Source of the DNA: Altibacter sp.
GTDB taxonomy: Bacteria; Bacteroidota; Bacteroidia; Flavobacteriales; Flavobacteriaceae
NCBI GenBank assembly: GCA_002696485.1
Contig: NZTP01000015.1
Span: forward strand, 1-64,000
Length of the DNA: 64,000 bases
Direction: 5' to 3'
The translations under genes and the position numbers were made by a program. Positions 25,622-34,441 of the stretch are shown here, in pieces (the stretch's first letter is position 1; every line of letters begins with the position of its first letter). The notes under the pieces are model-generated. The model had not been told where the DNA came from and did no database searches. It saw nothing but the letters and a program-made list of their open reading frames with translations.

Positions 25622-26335
25622 ATGTACGCAATTGTAGAGATAGCAGGGCAGCAAGTAAAAGTTGCGAAAGACCAAAAGGTTTTTGTTAATCGTTTAGCTA
25701 CCGATGAAGGTGACAAGGTCGAGTTCGACAATGTTCTTTTGGTAGGTGACGGTGACAAAATCACGATTGGCGCCCCGGCTATAGACGGCGCTCTTATTGG
25801 AGCAAAAGTCGTTAGACACCTTAAAGGTGACAAAGTTATCGTTTTCAAAAAGAAACGTAGAAAAGGGTATCAGAAGAAAAATGGTCACAGACAATCCCTT
25901 TCTGAGATCGTTATTGAAAGCATTGTAGCTTCAGGAGCAAAGAAATCAACAACTTCAAAAGCGAAGGAAGAGAAGAAAGCTGCTCCAAAAAAGGAAGAAA
26001 CAAAGAAGGCCGCACCGGCAAAAGCCAAAGCGGAACCTAAAAAAGAAACCAAAGCTGCAGCTCCTAAAAAAGCTGAAAAAGCAGACGATCTAAAAAAGAT
26101 TGAAGGTGTAGGACCAAAAGCTGCTGAAGCAATGGTAAACGCCGGATTGGATACTTTTGCGAAAGTAGCTAAGGCAAAACCTGAAGCGATTGCCGAGATC
26201 TTAACCGAAGCAAGCTCACGTTTATCACATTTAGTGACAGACACATGGCCAAAGCAGGCTAAGTTAGCTGCCGAAGGGAAATGGGATGAGCTGGCTGCAT
26301 TACAAGAAAAATTAGACGGCGGGATCGAGAAATAA
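25622..26335 (+). CDS. rplU: 50S ribosomal protein bL21 with C-terminal HhH extension
   Basis: Residues 1-103 are ordinary bL21 (MYAIVEIAGQQVKVAKDQ; FKKKRRKGYQKKNGHRQ), a large-subunit protein. A Lys/Ala/Glu-rich linker (about 104-155) leads to an extra domain of about 80 residues with a helix-hairpin-helix motif (KKIEGVGPKAAEAM), making 237 residues, about twice the usual length. The same domain occurs in other flavobacterial L21 proteins. The HhH likely binds RNA or DNA. rpmA follows after 60 bases. Confidence 0.96.
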   Translation: MYAIVEIAGQQVKVAKDQKVFVNRLATDEGDKVEFDNVLLVGDGDKITIGAPAIDGALIGAKVVRHLKGDKVIVFKKKRRKGYQKKNGHRQSLSEIVIESIVASGAKKSTTSKAKEEKKAAPKKEETKKAAPAKAKAEPKKETKAAAPKKAEKADDLKKIEGVGPKAAEAMVNAGLDTFAKVAKAKPEAIAEILTEASSRLSHLVTDTWPKQAKLAAEGKWDELAALQEKLDGGIEK

Positions 26336-26395
26336 TCGTTCCGGCTTTTGTATAACACATCCTGTAGCAATACGGGAACATAAAACCGAAAGAAA

Positions 26396-26659
26396 ATGGC
26401 TCATAAAAAAGGAGTTGGTAGTTCCAAGAACGGTAGAGAATCAGAATCGAAACGCCTTGGCGTTAAGATCTTTGGTGGTCAAGCTGCTACCGCTGGAAAT
26501 ATCATCGTAAGACAACGCGGAAATACGCACCATCCCGGTGAGAACGTATATGGTGGAAAAGACCACACCTTACACGCCAGAGTGGACGGTGTTGTGAAAT
26601 TCACCAAAAAGAAGGACAATAAATCCTATGTTTCTGTCATTCCGAATGCAGAAGCATAA
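26396..26659 (+). CDS. rpmA: 50S ribosomal protein bL27
   Basis: An 87-residue large-subunit protein lying near the peptidyl-transferase centre. It begins [22 protein letters not shown] and shows the [15 protein letters not shown] core. There is no N-terminal cleavage extension of the Firmicutes type. It is co-transcribed with rplU and ends at a strong terminator. Confidence 0.98.
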   Translation: MAHKKGVGSSKNGRESESKRLGVKIFGGQAATAGNIIVRQRGNTHHPGENVYGGKDHTLHARVDGVVKFTKKKDNKSYVSVIPNAEA

Positions 26660-26680
26660 GAATTGTATTTCTTAAAGAAC

Positions 26681-26710
26681 AAAAGCCTCAATCCTCGATT
26701 GAGGCTTTTC
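26681..26710. terminator. Terminator after rpmA
   Basis: A 12-base perfect stem (AAAAGCCTCAAT 26681-26692 with ATTGAGGCTTTT 26698-26709), five-base loop, then C and a T-run. The A-rich 5' arm also serves the convergent transglutaminase gene. Confidence 0.9.
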
Positions 26711-26729
26711 TTTTTTACGCAAAAAATTT

Positions 26730-27368
26730 TTAGTGTGACGGAAGTGTCTCAAATTCTTTTTTAGAAATGGGATGTCGTAATAAGGTCCATTTTGTGTCTT
26801 CGGGGTAGTGTGTATAGATAAAGTCCTTTGGCGGTGTGCGGTACCAAAACGTATCGGGCTCAGAGGAACTTCCGTGACTCTTAGCCCATGTTATATCCAA
26901 CAAATACCATTGGTCATTTAACTTCACGGCATTCCACGTATGATTCACTTTTTCTCGCTTTGTTTGAGCAGCATACTGTTTGGTGTATCCGTGGATCACT
27001 TCAGAAGAAATTCCCACCTGTGCGCATAATTCTTGAAACAGGAAAGCATATCCGCCACACAAGGCTTTTTTGCGCTCCAAGGCATTCTTAATAATACTAT
27101 TTTCTGAAGTATAGATACGCTGTTGCAGCTTCCTGCTTGCACTAAGTTCATGATCATAGTCGATCGTTCTTACGATCCAGTTAAAGATCGCCCATGCCTT
27201 TTCCTCGTGGGTAGTAGCATTTTTGGTAATAGCTCTTGCCAATTGACCTGTCGTAGTACTTCTTTTTTCAAGTTTCAACGATTGGTTCCCTATGGATTGA
27301 GCAAGGCTTCCATCGGGGCTCAAAAGAAGATACAAACTAAAAATAATAGACAGATAAATCGACTTCAT
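26730..27368 (-). CDS. Exported transglutaminase-like protein
   Basis: A 212-residue secreted or periplasmic protein with a signal peptide (MKSIYLSIIFSLYLLLS...SLAQ). The transglutaminase-like triad is visible: Cys in KALCGGYAFLF, His in VNHTWNAVKL, Asp in YLLDITWA. Bacterial members usually act as cysteine peptidases or have unknown substrates rather than cross-linking proteins. It converges on rpmA. The upstream gap 27369-27536 has no consensus promoter box on either strand. Confidence 0.85.
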   Translation of the reverse strand: MKSIYLSIIFSLYLLLSPDGSLAQSIGNQSLKLEKRSTTTGQLARAITKNATTHEEKAWAIFNWIVRTIDYDHELSASRKLQQRIYTSENSIIKNALERKKALCGGYAFLFQELCAQVGISSEVIHGYTKQYAAQTKREKVNHTWNAVKLNDQWYLLDITWAKSHGSSSEPDTFWYRTPPKDFIYTHYPEDTKWTLLRHPISKKEFETLPSH

Positions 27369-27536
27369 TGAATGTAAATAACATTTAATTTAATTGATAA
27401 CGTAGGACTTACATCTTTATTGAGAATGTTTCGGATCTTAACATATCTGTTTGAGATGGTTAATAAAATGTTATAACGAATGGCACGGGTCTCGTTTTTT
27501 TGTAATTTGATTCTATAATCTATAAAACCAATAATT

Positions 27537-28118
27537 ATGAGAAAACTTATTATGTGTGGTGCCTTGGCATCGTCAGTGTTATTTTCAAGCTGTTTGGGAT
27601 CCTTTAGTGCATTCAATAATCTGAAGGACTGGAACAATGACTTAAGTGACAGTAAATTTGTCAATAATCTTGTTTTCTGGGGATTGAACATCATTCCGGT
27701 GTACAGTCTCTTTTTTGTGGGAGACGTCCTTATTTTTAATGTCATTGAATTCTGGAGCGGAAGTAACCCCATTGCTATGGCCGATGGTGAATACGAGACA
27801 CAGATCGTAGAGCACAAGGGTACAAAGCTTGAAATGAAAGCGAGTAAGAACCGTTTCGAGATCGAGATCCTTGATGGAGAGCGTAAAGGAGAACGTGTGG
27901 ATTTAGTCTATAAGCCTTCAGAAAAATCGTGGAATGCGGTGAAGCAGAATGGTGAATTGATCAAATTATCGTCTGTGGAAGAAGGATTGATCGTATATCA
28001 CCTTCCAAATGGTGAAAAGATCAAGTTGGATCCAACTACACCACGCGAAGAAGGACTAGCAAAGATCAACAAGGAGGTCTATGATTATAAAGACGGCATG
28101 ACCGTAGTAGGGAACTAA
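27537..28118 (+). CDS. DUF3332 family lipoprotein-like protein
   Basis: A 193-residue protein with an N-terminal signal ending FSSC (about residue 19), then LGSFSAFNNLKDWN and a hydrophobic segment around residues 44-70, matching DUF3332. The C-terminal half is a small beta domain (TKLEMKASKNRFEIEI, YKPSEKSWNAV). Function unknown; probably envelope-bound. It ends at a bidirectional terminator shared with ahcY. Confidence 0.75.
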   Translation: MRKLIMCGALASSVLFSSCLGSFSAFNNLKDWNNDLSDSKFVNNLVFWGLNIIPVYSLFFVGDVLIFNVIEFWSGSNPIAMADGEYETQIVEHKGTKLEMKASKNRFEIEILDGERKGERVDLVYKPSEKSWNAVKQNGELIKLSSVEEGLIVYHLPNGEKIKLDPTTPREEGLAKINKEVYDYKDGMTVVGN

Positions 28119-28133
28119 TTACGGTTCCTTCTA

Positions 28134-28166
28134 TAAAAAAACCCTCAACACTGTTGAGGGTTTTTC
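28134..28166. terminator. Bidirectional terminator, DUF3332 gene / ahcY
   Basis: ACCCTCAAC (28141-28149) pairs with GTTGAGGGT (28153-28161), flanked by A-run 28135-28140 and T-run 28162-28165. Confidence 0.9.
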
Positions 28167-28213
28167 TTTTTCTAACAGCCTCTGCGTAAATGATTGAGAC
28201 TGTGCTGTTGCTT

Positions 28214-29530
28214 TTAGTATCTGTAGTATTCAGGTTTAAACGGCCCTTCTACTTCTACGCCAATATAATCGGCTTGTTCTTTGCGGAGTTCGGTCAATTC
28301 CACTCCAATTTTCTCCAAGTGTAATTTCGCTACTTTCTCATCCAAATGCTTCGGAAGCATATACACCTTATTTTCGTAATTATCGCTGTTCTTCCAAAGT
28401 TCGATCTGTGCCAACGTTTGATTGGTAAATGAGTTACTCATAACGAAACTCGGGTGACCTGTGGCACAGCCTAAATTTACCAAGCGTCCTTCCGCAAGTA
28501 GAATGATATCATTTCCGTCTACGGTATACTTATCTACCTGTGGTTTGATCTCCACTTTTGTGCTTCCGTAGTTCTGCTTCAGCCAAGACACGGCAATTTC
28601 ATTATCAAAATGGCCAATATTACAGACTATCGTCTTATCCTTCATCGCTTTAAAATGCGTTCCGGTAACAATGTCTTTGTTTCCGGTGGTCGTGATTACG
28701 ATATCTGCATTACCCACAACAGTTTCAAGACGTTTTACTTCAAATCCGTCCATAGCTGCTTGAAGTGCACAAATGGGGTCGATCTCGGTCACGGTCACAA
28801 TAGATCCCGCTCCTTTGAAAGAAGCTGCAGTTCCTTTACCTACATCCCCATAGCCACACACTACAACGCGTTTCCCGGCAAGCATTACATCGGTAGCACG
28901 ACGAATAGCATCTACGGCACTTTCACGACAACCGTATTTATTGTCGAATTTCGATTTGGTAACACTGTCATTCACATTTATAGCAGGCATAGGGAGGGTT
29001 CCGTTCTTCATACGCTCGTATAAACGGTGTACTCCGGTGGTCGTTTCTTCCGAAAGTCCTTTAATTCCTGAAGCTAACTCCGGGTATTTGTCAAACACCA
29101 TATTGGTAAGATCTCCTCCGTCGTCCAATATCATATTTAAAGGCTTACGATCTTCTCCAAAGAACAAGGTTTGTTCGATGCACCAGTCAAATTCCTCATC
29201 GGTCATACCTTTCCATGCATACACTGCAGTTCCGGCGGCAGCGATTGCGGCAGCCGCTTGATCCTGAGTTGAAAAGATATTACATGAGCTCCATGTTACC
29301 TCGGCACCCAATGCCTGTAAAGTCTCGATAAGAACCGCTGTTTGGATGGTCATATGAAGACAACCGGCGATTCGAGCTCCCTTCAACGGTTGCTCATTCT
29401 TATATTCTTCACGTAAGGACATCAAACCGGGCATCTCCGCCTCTGCAAGTTCAATTTCTTTACGGCCCCAATCTGCAAGGGAAATATCTTTTACTTTATA
29501 CGCCGTGTAAGGCACTGTTTTAGTAGACAT
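28214..29530 (-). CDS. ahcY: Adenosylhomocysteinase
   Basis: Splits S-adenosylhomocysteine into adenosine and homocysteine, relieving inhibition of methyltransferases. From ATG 29530 the product has 438 residues ([22 protein letters not shown]); an in-frame start at 29593 adds a non-homologous tail. The NAD-binding motif is [20 protein letters not shown]; substrate motifs [19 protein letters not shown] and [15 protein letters not shown] are intact, and the C-terminus ends PFKPEYYRY. It uses its own promoter in the gap shared with the phosphopantetheinyl transferase. Confidence 0.98.
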   Translation of the reverse strand: MSTKTVPYTAYKVKDISLADWGRKEIELAEAEMPGLMSLREEYKNEQPLKGARIAGCLHMTIQTAVLIETLQALGAEVTWSSCNIFSTQDQAAAAIAAAGTAVYAWKGMTDEEFDWCIEQTLFFGEDRKPLNMILDDGGDLTNMVFDKYPELASGIKGLSEETTTGVHRLYERMKNGTLPMPAINVNDSVTKSKFDNKYGCRESAVDAIRRATDVMLAGKRVVVCGYGDVGKGTAASFKGAGSIVTVTEIDPICALQAAMDGFEVKRLETVVGNADIVITTTGNKDIVTGTHFKAMKDKTIVCNIGHFDNEIAVSWLKQNYGSTKVEIKPQVDKYTVDGNDIILLAEGRLVNLGCATGHPSFVMSNSFTNQTLAQIELWKNSDNYENKVYMLPKHLDEKVAKLHLEKIGVELTELRKEQADYIGVEVEGPFKPEYYRY

Positions 29531-29582
29531 ATTACTATATTTGAATTTATATTTTATACGTTTCCGAAGGTTTTTCGGACTG

Positions 29583-29590
29583 CAAAAATA
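29583..29590 (-). promoter_or_regulatory. Putative ahcY promoter, -7 box
   Basis: On the minus strand TATTTTTG (29590-29583) fits TAnnTTTG, giving a leader of about 48 bases. No -33 TTG at the usual spacing. Confidence 0.45.
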
Positions 29591-29610
29591 CACATTATCC
29601 GCAATATATC

Positions 29611-30255
29611 ATGCCACTTTACAAAACTATAACAGTTGATTCCAACACTAAAGTGCTCATTTGGAAGATCGAAGAATCCTTCGAAGAACTTTCCGAAGGA
29701 ATCACGCTTACAAAACATTGCAGGGAGCGTGTGTACGATATGAAAAGTGATCTGCATCGTCGCGGGTTCATGAGTGTAAGGCATCTGATGGCAGTCGAAG
29801 GATATACAGATCATGACCTGTTCTATGATGCCTCGGGCAAACCGCATCTTACCGACAATAAACACATATCCATAACGCACTCATTTATCTTTTCGGCTAT
29901 TATAATTAGTACTGCTGAAGTAGGCATCGATATCGAGAAACAGCGTGCCAAGATCCTGAAGATCGCCCATAAATTCACACCTATCGAAGAATACAGGACC
30001 CTGGCCAATGAGGATGCCATCATGCGCAAATTAACCATGGTGTGGGGCGCCAAGGAGTCACTTTATAAGAGTTTTGCCCGTCCCGGAGTGAGCTTTCTGC
30101 AACACATTTATGTAGAGGATTTTCACTTAGAGGATCTCTATTCTACGGCCAACGTGCGGTTTGAGGACAAAGAAGAGCGCTATCGCGTATGGTTCTTGGA
30201 ATTTGAAGGTTTCACCATGGCGTATGCCTTACTTGCTGAAGAGAACAAACCATGA
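29611..30255 (+). CDS. 4'-phosphopantetheinyl transferase superfamily protein
   Basis: Attaches the phosphopantetheine arm of CoA to carrier proteins. At 214 residues it is of Sfp type rather than the short AcpS. Diagnostic motifs are ISITHS (residue 87 region), VGIDIEKQR (magnesium-binding Asp/Glu) and WGAKESLYK. Since no other carrier-protein genes are near, it may serve fatty acid ACP or an unlinked pathway. It overlaps the next gene by four bases. Confidence 0.9.
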   Translation: MPLYKTITVDSNTKVLIWKIEESFEELSEGITLTKHCRERVYDMKSDLHRRGFMSVRHLMAVEGYTDHDLFYDASGKPHLTDNKHISITHSFIFSAIIISTAEVGIDIEKQRAKILKIAHKFTPIEEYRTLANEDAIMRKLTMVWGAKESLYKSFARPGVSFLQHIYVEDFHLEDLYSTANVRFEDKEERYRVWFLEFEGFTMAYALLAEENKP

Positions 30256-30950
30256 GTCATAAGCATTATCAAGCGTTACTCACCTGTATTGCTGACGGTC
30301 AAAAATGTTTGGCCGTGCTCGTGGATCCGGACAAATTCCATCCGGAACAAGCATCCGCTTTTCTGAATAGTCTTCCCGAAACAGTTACACATATCTTCGT
30401 TGGAGGTAGCAGTGTCACCAACGGACACACCGAAGCAACCGCACAGGCGCTGAAACAATACAGTGATCTGCCGCTCTTCCTGTTCCCGGGAGATCATTCG
30501 CAAATAACCCCAACTGCCGATGCCTTGTTGTTCCTGTCCTTGCTTTCAGGACGCAATGCGGAATATTTGGTTGGACAACAGGTGAAGTCGATCGCTCGAT
30601 TAAAAGCTTCCAATTTAGAGATCATTTCAACGGGCTATATTTTATTGGATGGTGGCACCCAATCGGCAGTAGCACGAGTTACTGACACGGTACCCCTTCC
30701 GCAGAAGAATATTGAAACTATTGTGCATACAGCGCTGGCCGGAGCCTATATGGGAGCGAAACTAATCTATCTTGAGGCAGGAAGCGGCGCTAAAATACCT
30801 GTTTCACCGGACATAATTACCGCTGTAAAAGCGGCGCTTGATATTCCTCTTCTTGTGGGAGGCGGGATTCGAACCGAAGCACAGAAACAAGAGGCTTATC
30901 GTGCCGGAGCCGACCTTGTTGTGATGGGCACCGCATTTGAAACAAATTGA
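30252..30950 (+). CDS. Geranylgeranylglyceryl/heptaprenylglyceryl phosphate synthase family protein
   Basis: A TIM-barrel prenyltransferase that joins a polyprenyl diphosphate to glycerol-1-phosphate. The 232-residue protein has LAVLVDPDKF, VGGSSVTNGH, IYLEAGSGAKIPVS and LLVGGGIRTEAQ, all typical of the GGGPS/PcrB family, which makes ether lipids in Archaea but also occurs in Bacteroidota. The chain length and final product here are unknown. It is translationally coupled to the phosphopantetheinyl transferase. Confidence 0.9.
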   Translation: MSHKHYQALLTCIADGQKCLAVLVDPDKFHPEQASAFLNSLPETVTHIFVGGSSVTNGHTEATAQALKQYSDLPLFLFPGDHSQITPTADALLFLSLLSGRNAEYLVGQQVKSIARLKASNLEIISTGYILLDGGTQSAVARVTDTVPLPQKNIETIVHTALAGAYMGAKLIYLEAGSGAKIPVSPDIITAVKAALDIPLLVGGGIRTEAQKQEAYRAGADLVVMGTAFETN

Positions 30951-30963
30951 TACATTGAATACT

Positions 30964-31224
30964 ATGAACATTTCAGTAGAACTTACGCTTACACCTTTAC
31001 AGGACGATTTTGAACCAGCCATTATTCAGTTTATTAAGAGATTACGCGAATCTGGATTGACCGTATTGGAAAATCCGTTAAGCACACAAGTCTATGGAGA
31101 TTATGACACCGTGATGAAGGTACTTCACAAAGAAATCAAAACCGCTTTGGAAGCAGTAGAGCGCGGCTTGCTTTATATTAAAATCGTAAAATCCGACCGC
31201 AGCGACTATGAGCCCCATTTTTGA
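30964..31224 (+). CDS. Thiamine-binding (DUF77/YkoF-like) protein
   Basis: An 86-residue ferredoxin-like protein (MNISVELTLTPLQDDFEPAI; VYGDYDTVMKVLHKEI). The family binds thiamine or its pyrimidine half. I start it at ATG 30964 and not at the TTG 27 bases earlier, which lies inside the previous stop region. It overlaps pnuC by 17 bases, and a TPP-riboswitch-controlled receptor lies 3 kb downstream, so thiamine-related work is likely. Confidence 0.7.
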   Translation: MNISVELTLTPLQDDFEPAIIQFIKRLRESGLTVLENPLSTQVYGDYDTVMKVLHKEIKTALEAVERGLLYIKIVKSDRSDYEPHF

Positions 31225-31840
31225 GTTCCTTTTTGATCAATATTCAGCATACGCACGCCTAGACATTGCACTCGAGATCGTTGCAGTGGTCTTTGGATTC
31301 CTTTCGGTATGGTTTTCAAAAGAGAATAAGATATGGGTCTTTCCTACGGGAATGATAAGTACTGCCATCTTTGTCTACTTGCTTTTTAAATGGAGCTTGT
31401 TGGGAGATATGATGATCAATGCGTATTACTTTATAATGAGTATTTACGGTTGGATCATTTGGACCCGAAAGATCGATCCGGTCCACGTAACGCCTATCTC
31501 CGTAACCACTTCAGCAGAAAAAAAATACAGCGTCCTTATTTTTGCTGCGACCTTGGTTTTTGTCTATTTTGTATACGTTGCATTTGATAAGTGGAATCAT
31601 TGGACGGCATATGTGGACACAGTGACTACGGCAATTTTTTTTGTGGGGATGTGGCTCATGGCCAAACGAAAGATCGAGAACTGGATCTATTGGATTGTGG
31701 GAGATATTATTTCGGTGCCGCTGTATTTCTATAAGGGATTTACTTTTACCAGTATTCAGTACCTTATCTTTACCGTTGTTGCGATCTTCGGTTATTTAGC
31801 ATGGAAAAAACACTTGAACAAAAACCTTCAGACTGTCTAA
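31208..31840 (+). CDS. pnuC: PnuC-family vitamin transporter
   Basis: A 210-residue inner-membrane protein with about seven hydrophobic segments and the PnuC signature around WIVGDIISVPLYFYKG, plus NAYYFIMSIYGWIIW. Members carry nicotinamide riboside (PnuC) or, in some Bacteroidota, thiamine (PnuT); uptake is by facilitated diffusion with trapping by a kinase. Upstream it overlaps a thiamine-binding protein gene and downstream a NadR-like kinase gene (40 bases), which fits either substrate. Confidence 0.88.
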   Translation: MSPIFEFLFDQYSAYARLDIALEIVAVVFGFLSVWFSKENKIWVFPTGMISTAIFVYLLFKWSLLGDMMINAYYFIMSIYGWIIWTRKIDPVHVTPISVTTSAEKKYSVLIFAATLVFVYFVYVAFDKWNHWTAYVDTVTTAIFFVGMWLMAKRKIENWIYWIVGDIISVPLYFYKGFTFTSIQYLIFTVVAIFGYLAWKKHLNKNLQTV

Positions 31841-32370
31841 AAATAGTGTTGTATGGCCCCGAATCGACGGGCAAGACCACACTTGCCAGACAATTGGCAA
31901 CCCATTTCAGTACCCGTTGGGTACCCGAATACATGCGTACCTATCTCGAAAAAAAGTGGGAACAGGAGCAGGAGAAGATTACTAAAGACGACTTGTTGCC
32001 TATTGCTAAAGGGCAGATGACTTCTGAGAACGAGGCTGCAAAAGAAGCAGGTAAGTTGCTCTTCTGTGACACTAATTTGTTGGAAATCAAGGTGTATTCT
32101 GAATATTACTACAATGGATTTTGTCCTTCGCTCATAAAAGAATTTGCCCTAAAGAACAACTATCAGCATTACTTTCTCACCTATATCGATACCCCATGGA
32201 TTTCCGATAATTTGCGGGACAGACCCCATGACAGGTCAACTCTATTTCGTATTTTTGAAACCGAACTTCAACACCAAGGTCTCCCCTATACAATTTTAAG
32301 AGGTTCTAACAACCAGCGTTTGAAAAGTGCTATTGAACAAATTAAAAAACTACTGAAGGAAACGACTTAG
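31801..32370 (+). CDS. NadR-like P-loop kinase
   Basis: A 189-residue ATPase with the Walker A motif YGPESTGKTTLARQL near residue 20 and RWVPEYMRTYLEKKW, as in the ribosylnicotinamide kinase domain of NadR. It lacks the adenylyltransferase and DNA-binding parts of full NadR. It begins 40 bases inside pnuC, so the kinase probably traps what PnuC imports: nicotinamide riboside in the classic case, but thiamine must be considered here. Confidence 0.82.
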   Translation: MEKTLEQKPSDCLKIVLYGPESTGKTTLARQLATHFSTRWVPEYMRTYLEKKWEQEQEKITKDDLLPIAKGQMTSENEAAKEAGKLLFCDTNLLEIKVYSEYYYNGFCPSLIKEFALKNNYQHYFLTYIDTPWISDNLRDRPHDRSTLFRIFETELQHQGLPYTILRGSNNQRLKSAIEQIKKLLKETT

Positions 32371-32371
32371 C

Positions 32372-33898
32372 ATGCTTACAAATAAAGACCTACAGCAAAT
32401 AAAGGACCACGGACTTACTGTGGATGCTGTAGTGAAACAACTAGAAACCTTTGTAAGGGGAATTCCTCCTGTTCGTATTGTCACGGCTGCTTCCAAAGGC
32501 AATGGTATAGAGGTTATACCGGAAAGCGTCCAAGAAAAATTGATAGCACGGTACGAAACCGAAAAGGAAGTATTAGAGATCGTGAAGTTTGTACCCGCAT
32601 CGGGTGCGGCAACACGTATGTTTCAGTTTTTACACGAATTTTTAGACACCTACGATCCCAAGAACCAAAAGCTCAATACCTATTTAAAGGAAGGAGAACG
32701 TAAGGAGTTGGCTACGTTCTTAAATGCCCTCAAGGACTTCGCGTTTGTGAACGATGTTAGAAAGGTAATACGCAATAATTACCCGGATTATAAACATTGC
32801 AAAAAGGGACAACGTTGTTACTATTTTGTGAAGGCCATGCTGGAAGCGGAAGGACTCAATTTTGGGAATCTTCCCAAAGGATTGATCCCGTTCCATAAGT
32901 ATTCGAAATACGCCACCACGGCTTTTGAAGAACAACTCTTCGAGAGCGCCTATTATGCTTCGGCAAAGGACGATGCCTACCTGCACTTTACCTTCAGTGA
33001 AGCACATGTGAATTACTTTAAAGAGGAATTCAACAACGTTCAAAAGCGCGTTAGCAAAAAGACCAAAACGCAGTTCCATATATCGTATTCGTTTCAGAAA
33101 AGAGAAACCGATACCATTGCTGTTACCGAAGAGAACAAACCTTTTAGAGATGATAAAGGTAATTTAATACTTCGGCCTTCGGGTCATGGAGCCTTGTTGC
33201 AAAACTTAAATGAAGTTAATGCCGATTTGGTCTTTATTAAGAACATAGATAACGTGGTCGCCGAGGAGTATGTCGAGCAGATCGCTTACTACAAAAAAGT
33301 ATTGGCCGGAAAACTGTTGTGGCTGCAACAAAAGATCTTTGATTATTTGGAGTATTTTGAGAAGGAAAACGGCGAAGAATCCATGAAAGAGGTGAACTCC
33401 TTTCTTTGGAACGAGTTAAGTATCAAGGATCTTCCAAAGACCATACAGGAGCTTAGATACATTTTAAACAGACCTTTGCGGGTATGCGGTGTGGTGCGTA
33501 ATACCGGAGCTCCCGGTGGCGGGCCGTTTTGGGTGAAAAGTGAAACCGGAAACACAACCCTACAGATCGTAGAAATGGCACAGATCGATCAAAATGACCC
33601 GCGACAAAAAGCCATTGTGAACGAAGCAACCCATTTTAATCCGGTGGATATTGTATGTGGATTGAAGAATTACAGAGGTGAGAAGTTTGATCTTGCTAAA
33701 TTCACAGACCCGAAAGCAGGATTTATCGTTTCCAAGTCACAGCATGGAAAGTTGCTGAAAGCACTCGAATTACCGGGATTGTGGAACGGCGGTATGGCGC
33801 AATGGAATACAGCTTTTGTGGAAGTTCCTTTGTCCACCTTTAATCCGGTGAAAACTGTAAATGACCTGCTTCAAAAGGAGCACAGACCTAATGCCTAA
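32372..33898 (+). CDS. DUF4301 family protein
   Basis: A large 508-residue cytosolic protein of unknown function, common in Bacteroidota. Recognisable family stretches include KFVPASGAATRMF (sugar-nucleotidyltransferase-like glycine-rich loop), RPSGHGALLQNLNEV and VVRNTGAPGGGPFWV. The mix of a GAAxRMF loop and a GHGALL motif suggests a nucleotidyltransferase fold (inference). It starts one base after the kinase gene stop and its own stop overlaps the arfB ATG, so it belongs to the same operon. Confidence 0.8.
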   Translation: MLTNKDLQQIKDHGLTVDAVVKQLETFVRGIPPVRIVTAASKGNGIEVIPESVQEKLIARYETEKEVLEIVKFVPASGAATRMFQFLHEFLDTYDPKNQKLNTYLKEGERKELATFLNALKDFAFVNDVRKVIRNNYPDYKHCKKGQRCYYFVKAMLEAEGLNFGNLPKGLIPFHKYSKYATTAFEEQLFESAYYASAKDDAYLHFTFSEAHVNYFKEEFNNVQKRVSKKTKTQFHISYSFQKRETDTIAVTEENKPFRDDKGNLILRPSGHGALLQNLNEVNADLVFIKNIDNVVAEEYVEQIAYYKKVLAGKLLWLQQKIFDYLEYFEKENGEESMKEVNSFLWNELSIKDLPKTIQELRYILNRPLRVCGVVRNTGAPGGGPFWVKSETGNTTLQIVEMAQIDQNDPRQKAIVNEATHFNPVDIVCGLKNYRGEKFDLAKFTDPKAGFIVSKSQHGKLLKALELPGLWNGGMAQWNTAFVEVPLSTFNPVKTVNDLLQKEHRPNA

Positions 33899-34302
33899 TG
33901 GACTCCGACAAACTTATTAAAGAGTGTGTTTTTAAGGCGGTACGCAGTAGCGGGCCCGGAGGGCAGCACGTTAATAAAACAGCTTCGAAGGTTGAGGTCA
34001 CTTTTAATATAATTGCTTCGGAAGCATTGACGTCCTTAGAAAAAGAACGCCTTCAGAAGAAGTTAGATTCGAGAATCACTTCAGAAGGAGCCATCCAATT
34101 GCAATGCGCAGAAACCCGGAGTCAGCATAAGAACAAAGCCCTCGTAATAGAAAGGCTTATTGCACTTCTGAAGGAGCATCTAAAGGTTGTAAAGCCTCGC
34201 AAGAAGACAAAACCTTCTAAGAGTGCCATGGAGCGCAGAATAAAGACTAAAAAGCAACAGGCGCTAAAAAAGTCCAATAGGAAGCCTCCTAAATTAGAGT
34301 AA
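33898..34302 (+). CDS. arfB: Peptidyl-tRNA hydrolase ArfB (ribosome rescue)
   Basis: A 134-residue release-factor-like protein that frees ribosomes stalled at mRNA ends. The catalytic GGQ is in SSGPGGQHVNKTASKV, followed by a basic C-terminal tail (KPRKKTKPSKSAMERRIKTK) that enters the empty mRNA channel. Length and layout fit ArfB/YaeJ and not full release factors. It shares one base with the DUF4301 stop (TAATG). The next transcript's -7 box follows directly. Confidence 0.93.
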   Translation: MDSDKLIKECVFKAVRSSGPGGQHVNKTASKVEVTFNIIASEALTSLEKERLQKKLDSRITSEGAIQLQCAETRSQHKNKALVIERLIALLKEHLKVVKPRKKTKPSKSAMERRIKTKKQQALKKSNRKPPKLE

Positions 34303-34307
34303 AACCC

Positions 34308-34315
34308 TATCTTTG
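34308..34315 (+). promoter_or_regulatory. Promoter of the TPP-riboswitch transcript, -7 box
   Basis: TATCTTTG fits TAnnTTTG just after the arfB stop and about 15 bases before the riboswitch; no clear TTG -33 element in the arfB 3' end. Confidence 0.5.
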
Positions 34316-34324
34316 CATCACATC

Positions 34325-34420
34325 TCAAAGGGGTGCCGATTTTACGTCCGTTCCGGAATAAAAAAAGCTGAGATTATACCCAATGAACCTGGGCAGATAA
34401 TGCTGCCAAGGGAATAAGAC
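34325..34420 (+). promoter_or_regulatory. TPP (thiamine pyrophosphate) riboswitch
   Basis: The conserved THI-box parts are present in order: GGGGTGCC (34330-34337), CTGAGATTATACCC (34368-34381), TGAACCTG (34384-34391) and GATAATGCTGCCAAGGGA (34396-34413). A small hairpin AGACAC/GTGTCT follows (34417-34431) and then an intrinsic terminator. ACCCCT (34439-34444) at the foot of that terminator is complementary to AGGGGT (34329-34334) of the aptamer, offering an antiterminator when TPP is absent. It controls the TonB receptor gene downstream. Confidence 0.95.
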
Positions 34421-34441
34421 ACCAAGTGTCTGCATGATACC

